A program made the position numbers and the translations under genes. From NCBI GenBank assembly GCA_910577365.1, contig CAJTMU010000003.1, positions 25,171 to 89,170 on the forward strand: DNA of 64,000 nt, given 5' to 3'. The DNA is from an uncultured Oscillospiraceae bacterium. GTDB taxonomy: Bacteria > Bacillota > Clostridia > Oscillospirales > Ruminococcaceae. The notes under the pieces are model-generated. The model saw only the letters and a program-made list of their open reading frames with translations. It was not told the origin of the DNA and made no database searches. This document shows, piece by piece, positions 1 through 8,573 of the stretch (position 1 is the stretch's first letter; each line of letters starts with the position of its first letter).

Positions 1-97
1 TTAAACACTTTTATCGCCAATATTGCTTAAAGAAATAGCAGACGACAGGATATTGTCTGCGTACTGCAAACTTTAAAATCAAAATTGGGAGGCGCAT

Positions 98-271
98 ATG
101 GAAGGTAAAAAGGGAAGCGTAGTCCGCGGAGTTCTTTTTGTTGGAATAGCTGTGGGAACGATCTTGCTTTCGGCGGCGATAGTTCTTTTCACGCCGCTCA
201 ACAGACTGCTCAATAAGATACCGCGCAAAAACGCGGAAGCGCCCGAGGAAACGACGGCGGACGAAGAATAA
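98..271 (+). CDS. small single-pass membrane protein, 57 aa
   Basis: A 57-residue reading frame starts at ATG 98 behind a GGGAGG SD at 88-93 and ends in TAA. Residues 1-9 are basic, residues about 10-32 form one hydrophobic membrane segment, and the last dozen residues are strongly acidic (EAPEETTADEE). The topology suggests a short bitopic membrane protein. I recognise no family. It is followed by a hairpin at 324-374, so it is probably a monocistronic unit whose promoter lies before or near the window start. The SD and codon pattern make it likely real; function is unknown. Confidence 0.6.
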   Translation: MEGKKGSVVRGVLFVGIAVGTILLSAAIVLFTPLNRLLNKIPRKNAEAPEETTADEE

Positions 272-323
272 AAATTATCTCCGCGGCAGAGGAAAGCCAC
301 AGTCCGCACCGCAGAGTTAATAT

Positions 324-374
324 ATAAGCCCCGACCCCTCGGCGAATAAAACGCCGAAGGCTATCGGGGCTTAT
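324..374 (+). terminator. hairpin after the small membrane protein gene
   Basis: An 11-bp stem (ATAAGCCCCGA, 324-334, with its complement at 364-374) encloses an inner CGGCG/CGCCG stem. No long T-run follows, so it is a terminator candidate rather than a textbook one. Confidence 0.5.
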
Positions 375-454
375 GCTTTGAATAGTCTTGCTCCGCAGTA
401 TCCGTGATTTATCATTGTCGGTCATTTGTTAAGAAAAATTAACGTGTTTTTCTG

Positions 455-483
455 TTGACAACATAGGAATAATATGTTATAAT
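455..483 (+). promoter_or_regulatory. consensus sigma-A promoter
   Basis: TTGACA (455-460), a 17-bp spacer and TATAAT (478-483). This places transcription start near 490 and rules out ATG 482 as the start of the next gene, because it lies inside the -10 box. Confidence 0.85.
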
Positions 484-526
484 GACATTGTGGTTATTTC
501 ACAAATTCTTTATCGAAAGGAAAAAA

Positions 527-1135
527 ATGAAAAAAACAATTCAAAGAATATTGGCGGTATTTGCTGCCGCTTCGTTATGCGCAAGTATGGCGTTTGCAGC
601 TACGGCTGAAGATGATGTTCAACAGCCAAGGGGTTTCTATACGATTCAGATGTTGCACAGACAATACCCCGATGGTTCTCATTATTCAACGACAACAGAA
701 CCGTGTGTATGTCACAATGGTATGACTTGTAACTCACCATGTACTTGCGTTAAATACAAAGGCGCATCTCAGTGTATTGGATTTGCACAATACTGCTATT
801 ATATGTATAATGATTGCGACGTACCTTACAATAATGCAAGCAAATATTATTCTTTGAGTTCGGACGCGAATATGCGTAACTTTTTGGAGAAGGTCGGTAA
901 TCAATGCTATGTCAGAGGTCAAACGGCAAACGGGACACCTCACGCGGTTTTTATTGTAAGCAGTTCAACCAGAAACAAAACGGTTACGGTTTATGACTGT
1001 AACATGGACGGCCAGTGCGGCGTATCCTTTGGTACATATTCATACAGTGAATTCAGAGATCATATGTATAGTGTTAGGTTCTGCTATACGGCGGATCAAA
1101 ATGTGTTTGAGTATAAAGAGCTTGCGGGGGAATAA
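527..1135 (+). CDS. secreted cysteine-rich papain-fold (CHAP/NlpC-like) protein
   Basis: The 202-aa protein starts at ATG 527 behind GAAAGG; the in-frame ATG at 482 overlaps the promoter. Residues 1-24 form a Sec signal peptide ending near AFA-AT. The mature part is cysteine-rich, with a cluster at residues 60-74. Residues 81-89 (SQCIGFAQY) look like the catalytic-Cys helix of CHAP/NlpC-P60 amidases, with Cys83 as nucleophile. His139 in GTPHAVFIV and Asp157/Asn159 in VYDCN would complete the site. This suggests an extracellular peptidase or amidase, or a toxin/bacteriocin-like enzyme; assignment to CHAP is by motif only. The next gene, a lipoprotein, starts 6 nt downstream, so they are probably co-transcribed. 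Confidence 0.65.
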   Translation: MKKTIQRILAVFAAASLCASMAFAATAEDDVQQPRGFYTIQMLHRQYPDGSHYSTTTEPCVCHNGMTCNSPCTCVKYKGASQCIGFAQYCYYMYNDCDVPYNNASKYYSLSSDANMRNFLEKVGNQCYVRGQTANGTPHAVFIVSSSTRNKTVTVYDCNMDGQCGVSFGTYSYSEFRDHMYSVRFCYTADQNVFEYKELAGE

Positions 1136-1141
1136 CGGTTA

Positions 1142-2023
1142 ATGAAAACACATATGAAGCTTACGGCGATCGCGTCTGCTCTGCTTTTAACGGCGTGCGG
1201 CGCGGAGCCGATATTGGAGCAGCCGCCGACATATGACGCGCCGACGGAAGCCGTCTCCCGCGTTTCATCAGGCGAACCCGAAAGCGAGGAAAGCACGGAG
1301 GTCGAGGAAACGACGGACGCGCTGATCGGGTATGGCGGCGAAGCGCTGGAGCGGGAAAGCTTTGTGAGATCTCCCAATGAAACAGACCCCAACAGCAACT
1401 GGGTGAAATGTGAGACGGACTATGGCTTTATTGCTGTTTTTGACGGAAATATCTATAACAGCTATGATAACCCCGAAAAATTTGACTTTGAAAACTGGGA
1501 GTGCACCGAAAGCTGCGAGGCGGCAAGCGGGGGCGATCTCATTATCGGCGTGGGAGACGAGGTGGGCGGACTTACCTGTTCCCGCGCGGGCTCACATTAT
1601 TGCATGGCTCCGGGCATTCTTGACGAGCCGCACCTGTTTCTTTCTTTTGCCTGCTTTGACGGAGAAGCTGAGGTAACGGGCTATGTGTATCGCTGCTATG
1701 GCGACGAGGCTTATATGGACGATGGACAACTGCTGTTCTACCCCGACGGCGACAGCTGGCGCGGGCTGCCCGTTCCGTGCAGGACGGAATATTTTACATA
1801 CCTTATGAACGACGGAGGATTTGTTCACGCGCCCTTCCAGATTAGCCTGGGCACCGTATACGATTATCCCTCGCTTGATATTGAGCGTGATATACCGCAG
1901 GGCTCCACGGCGCATATGCGGTTTGTGCTGAAGGATATCGGCCTTGCCTACGGCGACGGAGATTTCAGCGGATTTACAATAAGTTCGGCGGTCATAGTTT
2001 CCTCCGAAAAAATCAGTGATTAA
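1142..2023 (+). CDS. lipoprotein of unknown function
   Basis: This 293-aa protein begins with a lipoprotein signal peptide whose lipobox LTAC puts the lipidated cysteine at residue 19. A low-complexity acidic/Thr linker (about 20-60) follows, then a mostly beta-looking domain with no motif I can name. The start lies 6 nt after the preceding secreted Cys-protease-like gene, with GGGGG inside that gene's 3' end as the likely SD. A second ATG at 1154 would still leave a lipobox. The two genes look like one envelope-directed operon ending at the hairpin at 2029-2056. Confidence 0.7.
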   Translation: MKTHMKLTAIASALLLTACGAEPILEQPPTYDAPTEAVSRVSSGEPESEESTEVEETTDALIGYGGEALERESFVRSPNETDPNSNWVKCETDYGFIAVFDGNIYNSYDNPEKFDFENWECTESCEAASGGDLIIGVGDEVGGLTCSRAGSHYCMAPGILDEPHLFLSFACFDGEAEVTGYVYRCYGDEAYMDDGQLLFYPDGDSWRGLPVPCRTEYFTYLMNDGGFVHAPFQISLGTVYDYPSLDIERDIPQGSTAHMRFVLKDIGLAYGDGDFSGFTISSAVIVSSEKISD

Positions 2024-2028
2024 AAACA

Positions 2029-2056
2029 AAGCCCGAGAACGCAAATTCTCGGGCTT
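2029..2056. terminator. bidirectional terminator between convergent genes
   Basis: A perfect 11-bp stem (AAGCCCGAGAA, 2029-2039, with 2046-2056) and a 6-nt loop lies between the convergent lipoprotein and dpaB genes. Confidence 0.8.
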
Positions 2057-2059
2057 ACT

Positions 2060-2656
2060 TTATCTCGTCACGAACATCGGCTGTATCTGCCGCCCCTCCA
2101 TGGCGTCGGAAATGGTCTGGGGTATCTTCGAAAAGTCCGCTATCATGGAAAAGGGTTTGCCCACACAGTCGTCCTGGAGCATGGGGACAAAGTAGAAATT
2201 CTTGTAGTTGCGCAAAGTGCCTATGTTCTTTGCCGAACCGCTAAGTGCGTCGTTGGTTGAAACTGCTATCACCACGGGTCGCTGGTTGCGCAGGTGGCTC
2301 TTGACCGCCATGCAGACGGGAGTATCGGTAATGCCCAGCGCAAGCTTGGCAAGCGTATTTCCCGTGCAGGGGGCTACCACAAGCACGTCAAACATTTTTT
2401 TCGGACCTACGGGTTCGGTTGCGGTGATGTCATGAAGAACCGTTCTTCCCGTAATCTCATACAGTCTTGCCGCGTGCTCCTGAGCCGCGCCAAAGCGTGT
2501 GTCAAGAGAATAGGCGTTGTGGGACATTATCGGGGTAAGCTCGCAGCCCAGCGCGGAAAGCTGCTCAAGCTGCTCAAACGCGCGCGAGAACGTGCAGAAC
2601 GAGCCGCACACGGCGAAGCCTACCCTTAATCCCGATAGCTTCTGTATATCGCTCAT
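2060..2656 (-). CDS. dpaB: dipicolinate synthase subunit B (flavoprotein)
   Basis: This 198-aa protein matches SpoVFB/DpaB, the flavoprotein partner of DpaA. The pair makes dipicolinic acid for the spore core from the lysine-pathway intermediate 4-hydroxy-tetrahydrodipicolinate. Visible marks are the N-terminal Rossmann-like segment VGFAVCGSFCTF, the flavoprotein stretch VVAPCTGNTLAKLA and full family length. ATG 2656 has SD AAAGGA about 7 nt upstream. In Bacillus the two genes are adjacent in one operon; here a 324-nt gap holding an intergenic repeat separates them. The gene supports a spore-forming host. Confidence 0.9.
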   Translation of the reverse strand: MSDIQKLSGLRVGFAVCGSFCTFSRAFEQLEQLSALGCELTPIMSHNAYSLDTRFGAAQEHAARLYEITGRTVLHDITATEPVGPKKMFDVLVVAPCTGNTLAKLALGITDTPVCMAVKSHLRNQRPVVIAVSTNDALSGSAKNIGTLRNYKNFYFVPMLQDDCVGKPFSMIADFSKIPQTISDAMEGRQIQPMFVTR

Positions 2657-2771
2657 AATGATTATCCTTTCGTGAATTATCGGGTTTACCTAAGTAAGCG
2701 GATTGTATCCGCGGATTTTTTATATGGGGTTGATCTAAGCAGAATTTGTGGGTGACATAAGGGGGGTAATT

Positions 2772-2901
2772 ATTTAAATGTGAATTTCCCGCACCACTAC
2801 ACTCACCTTTGGCGGGTTTCGTTAGCCTTGGCATGAAAGATCCGCTTCACTTCGTTACGCTTTGCTTTCCCGCCGGCTTGCGGGAAATTCATGCGTGGGC
2901 G
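2772..2901 (-). repeat. dispersed intergenic repeat, copy 1
   Basis: Read on the minus strand it begins CGCCCACGCATGAATTTCCC, has an internal GGCGGGAAAG/CTTTCCCGCC-type palindrome, and ends GCGGGAAATTCACATTTAAA. These ends match the repeat family seen at 5.4, 7.0, 24.7, 29.3, 41.6 and 59.5 kb. It sits between dpaA and dpaB. The rest of the 2657-2980 gap has no convincing gene. Confidence 0.6.
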
Positions 2902-2980
2902 TTCAGTTGTTTATAAATTACCAAGTCTTAACTGTGCAATTTTTTCGCGGCTGCCGACCGTTTGGAAAAATACACAATGG

Positions 2981-3856
2981 TCAATTTACCTTGCTGAGCT
3001 TCTCCGCCTCCGCGAGGATTGTTTCGGCGATAAGCTCGCCCGCGGTTTTGGGTGAATATTTTCCGGGAAGCCCCGGGGCGTAGATGTACTGAACACCGTA
3101 TTGCTCCGACCTGCTTTTATACGGCTCTGGTGGCAGCGTGGCAAGCTCCAGATAGACCGTGCCGCGCTTCATGCATGTGAATGTGCTTTCGTCGAACAGC
3201 TCAGTGGGAACGGTGTTTACAATAAAATCTGCTTTGCTGCAGATCGCTGACAGCTCTTCCGTATCAACAGCATAAAATCCGTCAAGCTCCGCTTTTGTGC
3301 GCTGTTCAATACTTCTGGCGCATATCGTGACGGAAGCGCCGAACGCTTTCAGAAGCCGCGCTGTATAAACTGCCACTCTGCCGCCGCCCGTTATCGCTAT
3401 ATCTGCCCCGAAAACCGAGGAATCATTGCAGTTCGCCAGAATAGCCGCGGCAGATTCCGCGGTAAGCGCAGCATTTTTCAGTGTGAGCGGCTCATCGGAA
3501 AAATAGTTCACAAACCGCAGTCCGTTAGTTCTGCAGATATCCTCTGCCGATTTGTTTGCTCCTCCACAGAAAACAGTCGCGTGTTCGGCAGCATATTGCG
3601 ATATAAGCTGAAACGGCAGCGGTGTTTCTGAAAGCGGGGCATTGATATAAACGCCGTCACGGCTGACGGGAAGCGGCAGAACAATATATTCGTACTTCCC
3701 TTCGGGCATATCCGCGCCGTTCACCATGTCAACAAAATATTTTTTCGATAAAAAGTCCGCGGCGTATTCCATGCGCTTGTCGCCGCCTATAAAAAGAAAT
3801 CTGTCTTTCATAGTCAAAAACTGCCGCCGGAGAGGGTCTGCGGACACACTCTGCAA
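2981..3856 (-). CDS. dpaA: dipicolinate synthase subunit A
   Basis: This 291-aa protein matches SpoVFA/DpaA, the NAD(P)-dependent subunit of dipicolinate synthase in the sporulating mother cell. It has the N-terminal FIGGDKRM segment, a central Rossmann motif (DIAITGGGRVAVYTARLLKA), the ICARS stretch, and the C-terminal YAPGLPGKYSPKTAGELI typical of the family. The start is TTG 3856, because an AAAGGAG SD lies 7 nt upstream. An internal ATG at 3811 (MKDRFLF) would fit the Bacillus N-terminus better but has only a weak SD. It precedes dpaB on the minus strand across a gap containing a repeat. Confidence 0.9.
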   Translation of the reverse strand: MQSVSADPLRRQFLTMKDRFLFIGGDKRMEYAADFLSKKYFVDMVNGADMPEGKYEYIVLPLPVSRDGVYINAPLSETPLPFQLISQYAAEHATVFCGGANKSAEDICRTNGLRFVNYFSDEPLTLKNAALTAESAAAILANCNDSSVFGADIAITGGGRVAVYTARLLKAFGASVTICARSIEQRTKAELDGFYAVDTEELSAICSKADFIVNTVPTELFDESTFTCMKRGTVYLELATLPPEPYKSRSEQYGVQYIYAPGLPGKYSPKTAGELIAETILAEAEKLSKVN

Positions 3857-3934
3857 GGCGGATCTCCTTTCGGTAGTCCGTAAAGCCGCTTTACCGGCAA
3901 ACGGTACGGGCAGACACGGTCTGCCGCCTACAAC

Positions 3935-3960
3935 ATTTTATGCGGACGGAGCGGATAAGT
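3935..3960 (-). promoter_or_regulatory. possible mother-cell (sigma-K/E) promoter of dpaA
   Basis: On the minus strand an AC dinucleotide (3959-3960) stands 16 nt before CATAAAAT (3935-3942), resembling the AC/CATAnnnTA pattern of sigma-K promoters. The elements are short, so this is weak evidence, but spoVF is a known mother-cell operon in Bacillus. Confidence 0.3.
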
Positions 3961-3974
3961 GAATACTTTCACTC

Positions 3975-4003
3975 TTGACAATACAGCGGGTTAGTAGTAT
4001 AAT
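3975..4003 (+). promoter_or_regulatory. consensus sigma-A promoter of the flavodiiron gene
   Basis: TTGACA (3975-3980), 17-bp spacer, TATAAT (3998-4003). The leader to ATG 4138 is about 125 nt and ends in an AAGGAGG SD at 4123-4129. Confidence 0.85.
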
Positions 4004-4137
4004 ATTTGATGTATAGATTTGCCCCGCGGTAGGAAAATAATAACAATTTAACAATCCATGCAATATTTGCCTGCGTATGCGGCAGGTATTTAAGAGAAAG
4101 CGCAAAAACCGCGGTCGAGCGTAAGGAGGACAAAATC

Positions 4138-5292
4138 ATGAATATTTCACAGGACATAAGGTATGTTGGAGTAAACGACCATGAGGTCGATCTTTTCGAG
4201 GGGCAGTACACTGTTCCCAACGGTATGGCGTATAATTCTTATGTGATACTGGATGAGAAAATAGCCGTTATGGACACGGTAGACAAAAATTTCGGGGAAG
4301 AATGGCTGAAAAATCTTTCCGAGACTTTGGGCGGCAGAACGCCCGATTATCTGGTGGTTCAGCATATGGAGCCGGATCATTCCGCCAATATTGCGGGATT
4401 TACAGAGGCATATCCCGAAGCTAAGATAGTAGCCACCAAAAAGGCATTTGAGATTATGGGTCAGTTTTTCGGCACGGATTACGCGGACAGGCAGGTAGTT
4501 GTTGGCGAGAAGGACACTCTGTCTCTCGGAAAGCATACTCTTACATTCGTGACAGCGCCGATGGTACACTGGCCTGAGGTTATTGTAACATATGACGACG
4601 CGGACAAGGTGCTGTTCTCGGCTGACGCTTTCGGAAAATTTGGTGCGCTGGACGCGGAGGAAGATTGGGCATGTGAGGCAAGGCGGTACTATATCGGAAT
4701 TGTCGGGAAATATGGCGTTCAGGTTCAGGCACTGCTGAAAAAGGCGGCTGCACTGGATATCAGAACGATATGCCCCCTGCACGGTCCCATTCTGACTGAA
4801 AATCTTGAATATTATATCGGGTTATACAACACATGGTCAAGCTACGGCGTTGAGTCGGAGGGTGTTGCGATAGCTTATACCTCGGTGTACGGCAATACCA
4901 GAAAGGCGGCTCTGCTGCTGGCGGATAAGCTTAAGGAGAAAGGATGCCCCAAGGTGGCTGTTACCGATCTGGCTCGAGACGATATGGCGGAGGCGGTTGA
5001 GGATGCGTTCCGTTACGGAAAGCTGGTGCTTGCCACCACGACCTATAACGCGGAAATATTCCCTTTTATGAGGGAGTTTATTGCGCATCTTTCCGAGCGC
5101 AATTTCCAGAACCGAACCATCGGAATTATCGAAAACGGAAGCTGGGCGCCCATGGCGGCAAAGGTCATCAGGGCGGCTTTTGAGAAGAGCAAAAATATAA
5201 CGTTTACCAATACCACCGTAACCATAAAGTCGGCACTGAACGCGGAAAGCTCCGCGCAGCTTGAGGCACTGGCTGAGGAATTGTTAAAGTAA
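4138..5292 (+). CDS. fprA: flavodiiron protein (A-type flavoprotein, O2/NO reductase)
   Basis: This 384-aa soluble protein has the two-domain layout of class A flavodiiron proteins: an N-terminal metallo-beta-lactamase di-iron domain (1 to about 250) and a C-terminal flavodoxin domain. The iron motif HMEPDH (HxExDH) is at residues 76-81, with MVHWPE and CPLHGP supplying later histidines. The FMN phosphate loop is TSVYGNTRKAA. These enzymes reduce O2 to water and/or NO to N2O with electrons from rubredoxin or related donors, protecting anaerobes. No rubredoxin domain is fused. It has its own strong promoter and SD. Confidence 0.93.
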   Translation: MNISQDIRYVGVNDHEVDLFEGQYTVPNGMAYNSYVILDEKIAVMDTVDKNFGEEWLKNLSETLGGRTPDYLVVQHMEPDHSANIAGFTEAYPEAKIVATKKAFEIMGQFFGTDYADRQVVVGEKDTLSLGKHTLTFVTAPMVHWPEVIVTYDDADKVLFSADAFGKFGALDAEEDWACEARRYYIGIVGKYGVQVQALLKKAAALDIRTICPLHGPILTENLEYYIGLYNTWSSYGVESEGVAIAYTSVYGNTRKAALLLADKLKEKGCPKVAVTDLARDDMAEAVEDAFRYGKLVLATTTYNAEIFPFMREFIAHLSERNFQNRTIGIIENGSWAPMAAKVIRAAFEKSKNITFTNTTVTIKSALNAESSAQLEALAEELLK

Positions 5293-5380
5293 GTCAGCGG
5301 CAATAGAGCTATGCTCAGACGAGCGCTCGAGAGCCGCATATAAAAAGAGGAGCAAAGGCGCGAAAAAAATACGGGTCATA

Positions 5381-5519
5381 ACGCCCACGCAGAAAATTTC
5401 CCGAAAGCCTCCGTGAAAGTGTAGTGAAGCGTAGATAAACGGAGCTTTCGCGGAGGGATAGCGGGGGCTTGCATAGCAAGTCCCCGCAATTCGGGAAAAA
5501 TCAATTTTAAATCAGGAGG
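5381..5519 (+). repeat. dispersed intergenic repeat, copy 2 (ends on an SD)
   Basis: It begins ACGCCCACGCAGAAAATTTC. A 12-bp perfect hairpin (5461-5472 with 5476-5487) sits in the middle. The 3' end is TTCGGGAAAAATC followed by AAATCAGGAGG, which is the SD of the aminotransferase at 5524. A GCCTCCGTGAAAG/GGAGCTTTCGCGGAGG inner pair is shared with the copy at 24.7 kb. Confidence 0.65.
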
Positions 5520-5523
5520 AAAT

Positions 5524-6711
5524 ATGCTTAAACCTTTTTCGGACAGGGTGTCGGGGCTTCAGCCGTCAGCGATAAGGGAGATATTAAAGTTTACTGCAGA
5601 CCCAGAGGTAATAAGCTTCGCCGCGGGAAATCCCGCTCCCGAAGCGTTTCCCGTAAAAATTATTGAAAAGCTGTCCTCGCAGATATTCGCGGAGGAGCCT
5701 ATCGGCGCTTTGCAGTATTCGGTGACCGAGGGCTACGCTCCCTTGCGTGAGCGGCTTAAAGAGGAGCTGGCACAAAAGGGCTTGTTTAAATCCGGAGACA
5801 TGGTTGTCATAACCGCGGGCGCGCAGCAGGCGATAGAGACAACTGCGAAGATATTGCTGAACGAGGGAGACGTAATAATATGTGAAGACCCTGCGTTTAT
5901 AGGGTCGCTGAACGCTTTCCGTTCTTACGGCGTGCGTCTTGTGGGAGTGCCAATGGACGGCGATGGAATGAGCGTGGAAGGTCTGGAAGCGGCGCTTAAG
6001 GCAAATCCGTCCGCAAAGCTGATATACACCATTCCGAATTTTCAGAACCCCACAGGTTTGACCTCAACGCTGAAACGTCGCCGTGAAATGCTGGAGCTGG
6101 CAAAGCGTTATGGTGTGTATATCTTGGAGGATAATCCCTACGGCGATTTGAGGTTTGAGGGAGAGGGCGTGCCGTCGATAAAGGAGCTTGACGACAGCGG
6201 CGCGGTGCTGTATGCGGGAACGTTTTCGAAAACGCTTGCCCCGGGGCTGAGAGTGGGATATCTGCTGGGCTGCGAGGAAATTGTAAAAAAGGCTGTCGTG
6301 GGCTTGCAAACCAGCACGGTACATACCAACATTTGGGCGCAGATGCTTACCTATCGGTTTTTGAAAGAGGTTGATTTTGAGGAGCACCTTGAGCGGCTGA
6401 GAGGCATTTACAGGGCGAAATACCGCCGCATGAGGGATGGACTGCGCCGCGAGCTGCCCGAACGTATAGAACTTACCGAGCCGCAGGGCGGGTTGTTTAT
6501 TTGGGGAACCCTGCCTGAGGGCCGCGATATGAACGTTTTTTGTTCCGAAGCGGTGAGGAACAAGGTGGCGGTAGTCCCCGGCAATGCCTTTTCCGCGGAC
6601 GAAAGAGCAGTAAGCCGTTCGTTCAGAATGAATTTCAGCACGCCGACCGACGAGCAGATAGACCAAGGCGTTAAAATTCTGGGCAAGGTTGCGCGGGAGC
6701 TTTTAGGGTAA
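5524..6711 (+). CDS. PLP-dependent aminotransferase, 2-aminoadipate/LysN-like
   Basis: This 395-aa fold-type I aminotransferase contains the PLP lysine Lys236 in GTFSKTLAPGLRVGY, the substrate-loop motif NFQNPTG and LEDNPYGDLRF before the lysine. Length and motifs match the class I/II subgroup that includes 2-aminoadipate/kynurenine aminotransferases and free-standing MocR-like domains. There is no N-terminal GntR helix-turn-helix, so it is an enzyme rather than a MocR regulator. Substrate cannot be read from sequence; branched-chain, aromatic or aminoadipate are all possible. Its AGGAGG SD lies at the end of intergenic repeat copy 2. Confidence 0.85.
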   Translation: MLKPFSDRVSGLQPSAIREILKFTADPEVISFAAGNPAPEAFPVKIIEKLSSQIFAEEPIGALQYSVTEGYAPLRERLKEELAQKGLFKSGDMVVITAGAQQAIETTAKILLNEGDVIICEDPAFIGSLNAFRSYGVRLVGVPMDGDGMSVEGLEAALKANPSAKLIYTIPNFQNPTGLTSTLKRRREMLELAKRYGVYILEDNPYGDLRFEGEGVPSIKELDDSGAVLYAGTFSKTLAPGLRVGYLLGCEEIVKKAVVGLQTSTVHTNIWAQMLTYRFLKEVDFEEHLERLRGIYRAKYRRMRDGLRRELPERIELTEPQGGLFIWGTLPEGRDMNVFCSEAVRNKVAVVPGNAFSADERAVSRSFRMNFSTPTDEQIDQGVKILGKVARELLG

Positions 6712-6804
6712 ATGCGGTGTGGTTTCAAGGCACTCAAAAAAATATATTCGCAGTACCCCGAAATCAAGAGATTGATGGCGCTGAAAGCAGATGTCGGCTA
6801 AATG

Positions 6805-6898
6805 CCCCGTATGAATTTCCCGCATAGTGCGCAATGCTTTAATGCGCATCCCGCAAAGAGGGCGGAGCATTCGTGCCGAGGATAGTGAAAATTTCGGC
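6805..6898 (+). repeat. possible degenerate copy of the intergenic repeat
   Basis: The segment opens TATGAATTTCCCGC, carries an AATGC-rich palindrome and ends GTGAAAATTTCGGC, resembling worn family ends. It directly precedes the well-formed copy 3. Confidence 0.3.
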
Positions 6899-6913
6899 AA
6901 AGCCGAAGACGCT

Positions 6914-7046
6914 GCTTGTAGAAAAAATCGTAACGCAATGTTGACGCAGGAAATTTTTCACGAGAGCCTGAGTATGCAACACACAGAGAAGCGAAGTGTT
7001 GCATACTCAGGCGGGCCGCGGAAAATTTCAAAATCAAATCAGGAGG
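6914..7046 (+). repeat. dispersed intergenic repeat, copy 3 (ends on the trpS SD)
   Basis: It contains GACGCAGGAAATTTTTC, then GAGAGCCTGAG, a perfect 17-bp stem (6966-6982 with 6996-7012), and CCGCGGAAAATTTC followed by AAATCAGGAGG, which is the trpS SD. The outer 30 nt (GCTTGTAGAAAAA onward) match the copy at 41.6 kb almost base for base, which defines the longer form of the element. Confidence 0.75.
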
Positions 7047-7051
7047 AACAC

Positions 7052-8047
7052 ATGGGAGAGAAAAAAAGGATATTTAGCGGCATACAGCCGACAAATACGC
7101 CCCATCTCGGAAATTATTTCGGAGCAATGGCAAACTGGGTCAAGCTTCAGGAGGAATATGACTGCACATACAGCATAGTCGACCTGCACTCGATAACGGT
7201 AAGGCAGGACCCCGTAAAACTGAGGGCGCAGATAAAGGAGAGTTACGCGCTGCTTATAGCGATGGGGCTTGATCCCGAAAAATCCACGCTTTTCGTGCAG
7301 GGGCATAACCCCAACCACGCGGAGCTTTCGTGGATACTGTCCTGCTATACCCAGTTCGGCGAGCTGTCAAGAATGACACAGTTTAAGGATAAGTCGCAGA
7401 AGCACCCCGATAATATCAACGCGGGACTGTTCACTTATCCCGTGCTGATGGCGGCGGACATATTGCTGTATCAGGCGGACCTTGTGCCCGTCGGACAGGA
7501 TCAGATGCAGCATCTGGAGCTTGCGCGGAATATCGTGCAGAGGTTCAACGGGGTATACGGCGATGTGTTCACCATGCCCGAGGGATATATCACTAAAAGT
7601 ACCGCGAAAATAATGTCGCTTCAGGAGCCGACAAAGAAGATGTCGAAATCCGATGAGAACCCCAACGCTTCTGTTTGGGTGCTTGATGACCGCGACACGA
7701 TAATAAGGAAGTTCAAGCGCGCCGTCACCGACAGCGAAACGGAGGTCTGTGCGCGCGAGGGCAAGGACGGCATAGTCAATCTGATGTCGATATACTCCGC
7801 GGCGACGGACAAGAGCTTTGAGGAGATAGAGGCGGAATTCAGCGGCAGGGGCTACGGCGATTTCAAGCTGGCGGTAGGCGAGGCTGTCGCGGACAAGCTC
7901 GCCCCCATGCAGGAAGAGTTCAGGCGTATATCGTCGGATAAGGCATATCTTGAGGACTGCATGAAAAAGGGCGCTGAAAAGGCGTTCAGAACTACCCGCA
8001 AAACATTGCAGAAGGTGCAGAAGAAGCTGGGATTTGTTGTTTTGTAA
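7052..8047 (+). CDS. trpS: tryptophanyl-tRNA synthetase
   Basis: This 331-aa class I aminoacyl-tRNA synthetase charges tRNA-Trp. The HIGH-equivalent signature is PTNTPHLGNYFGA and the KMSKS loop is KKMSKSDENP. MAADILLYQADLVPVGQDQ is the typical TrpRS active-site segment. ATG 7052 follows AGGAGG (7041-7046) and gives the normal family length; the 75 upstream in-frame codons run through the intergenic repeat and are not coding. No T-box motif is seen in the leader, so the usual tRNA-Trp-responsive control is not evident. Confidence 0.96.
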   Translation: MGEKKRIFSGIQPTNTPHLGNYFGAMANWVKLQEEYDCTYSIVDLHSITVRQDPVKLRAQIKESYALLIAMGLDPEKSTLFVQGHNPNHAELSWILSCYTQFGELSRMTQFKDKSQKHPDNINAGLFTYPVLMAADILLYQADLVPVGQDQMQHLELARNIVQRFNGVYGDVFTMPEGYITKSTAKIMSLQEPTKKMSKSDENPNASVWVLDDRDTIIRKFKRAVTDSETEVCAREGKDGIVNLMSIYSAATDKSFEEIEAEFSGRGYGDFKLAVGEAVADKLAPMQEEFRRISSDKAYLEDCMKKGAEKAFRTTRKTLQKVQKKLGFVVL

Positions 8048-8131
8048 TGTAGGGTTGGCTTATAGACGTATTGACAACTTGTGCAAACAGTTTTGATGTA
8101 ACATATTAAAAAAGCTTTTGTATATTCTGGT

Positions 8132-8306
8132 ATTGATGGCGGCGATTATGCCATAGAGGGTATATGTGGCGGTCATACATGGACACCCTATCCCCTTCGA
8201 CTTTTATGAAGCGGACAATAACTGGGATGAGTTTCCAAGTATTCCTGTCGTTCGCGGGTGTTTTGTGAATAGAGCCGGCGCTCAAGCCGCCTTTGATGAG
8301 ATATAA
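8132..8306 (+). pseudogene. frameshifted gene fragment of unknown family
   Basis: One frame reads IDGGDYAIEGICGGHTW from 8132 and a second reads FDFYEADNNWDEFPS to a TAA at 8306. Joined by a single frameshift near 8190 they look like the C-terminus of one globular protein. No SD or start is visible. The remaining intergenic sequence (8048-8131 and 8307-8573) shows no gene that I can support. Confidence 0.35.
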
Positions 8307-8573
8307 GCGGAGGGTGACTAAATAACCATGACTTTTCTGCGCGGCGACCGTTATCTTAAACTACACTACGCTTATATTGGATTGCCAGCGCGAAGAACCG
8401 CCCAAGTTCTCACGTGAAAATCACTAAAAAACCTTTATGATACAAAACCTTGTAATGCTGATAAATAAGGGCTGGGGCATATATTACGCAAGTATAAACG
8501 GCTGAAAATCTTCACGAAAGCGGTCGGGGTTATGGTAAAATTGCACAAAAATGAATATATATAAATAAAACCC

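Noticed and set aside
6827..7051. A 75-residue N-terminal extension of TrpS
   Set aside because: It translates the intergenic repeat; ATG 7052 has a perfect SD and gives normal length.
6712..7051. A T-box leader for trpS
   Set aside because: The AGGGTGGNACCGCG antiterminator and specifier-loop features are missing; the leader is repeat sequence.
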